Of a DNA stretch of 7,289 bases, positions 7,269 through 7,289 are shown piece by piece. The DNA is from Paracoccaceae bacterium. GTDB lineage: Bacteria; Pseudomonadota; Alphaproteobacteria; Rhodobacterales; Rhodobacteraceae. Below the pieces are notes generated by a model. The model saw nothing but the letters and a program-made list of their open reading frames with translations, ran no database searches and was not told the origin of the DNA. The translations under genes were made by a program, and so were the position numbers. Location of the stretch: NCBI GenBank assembly GCA_011523445.1, contig WTGT01000080.1, positions 1-7,289 on the forward strand, given 5' to 3'. Every line of letters begins with the position of its first letter. The stretch's first letter is position 1.

Positions 7269-7289
7269 AAAAAGGGAAGATTGCTACTG
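7261..7289 (+). other. Possible start of a next gene overlapping the CoxL-like stop
   Basis: An ATG at 7261 in another frame overlaps the last eight bases of the CoxL-like gene and stays open for nine codons to the window end. A purine-rich AAAAAGGGAAG run (7269-7279) just after the stop could instead be a ribosome site for a gene beginning beyond the edge. Too little is visible to choose or to name a product; the FAD or iron-sulfur subunit of the hydroxylase would be the expected kind of neighbour. Confidence 0.2.

Overview
The window (7,289 bases, moderate to low GC by eye) reads like chromosomal DNA of a Gram-negative proteobacterium. The best guess is an alphaproteobacterium, possibly marine. 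The guess rests on the Zur-type Fur protein, the DUF1826 protein, a ValRS of the zinc-free proteobacterial type and a form II CoxL-like molybdenum hydroxylase. This is inference from protein style; there is no rRNA or other taxonomic marker.

Left part (1-1954): a compact zinc-homeostasis locus. A COG0523 (CobW/ZagA/YciC-type) GTPase runs leftwards and off the window edge. Divergent from it is a two-gene unit: a DUF1826 protein followed 14 bases later by a Fur-family regulator with the complete Zur set of cysteine, histidine and glutamate ligands. The 86-base gap between the divergent starts holds a perfect 10-base palindrome that matches the core of proteobacterial Zur operators. The simplest reading is that Zur, loaded with zinc, represses the GTPase gene, the DUF1826 gene and its own gene from this one site. 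When zinc runs out, the metallochaperone GTPase and the DUF1826 protein are made.

Middle (2038-4770, minus strand): a full-length valyl-tRNA synthetase gene, convergent with zur. It is a housekeeping gene with intact catalytic, editing and C-terminal coiled-coil regions. I see no functional link to its neighbours.

Right part (4771-7289): a 209-base AT-rich divergent intergenic region, then a large molybdopterin-binding subunit of the xanthine dehydrogenase/CO dehydrogenase family. Its active-site loop is AYRGAGR (form II), so it should not be called a proven CO dehydrogenase. The FAD and iron-sulfur partner subunits are not in the window and may lie downstream.

The most interesting point is the zagA-like / DUF1826 / zur module. 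The DUF1826 protein carries an HxD...H pattern resembling Fe(II)/2-oxoglutarate oxygenases, which suggests a testable enzymatic role in zinc limitation. The valS and coxL-like regions look ordinary. I found no tRNA, rRNA, CRISPR array, insertion sequence or clear intrinsic terminator.
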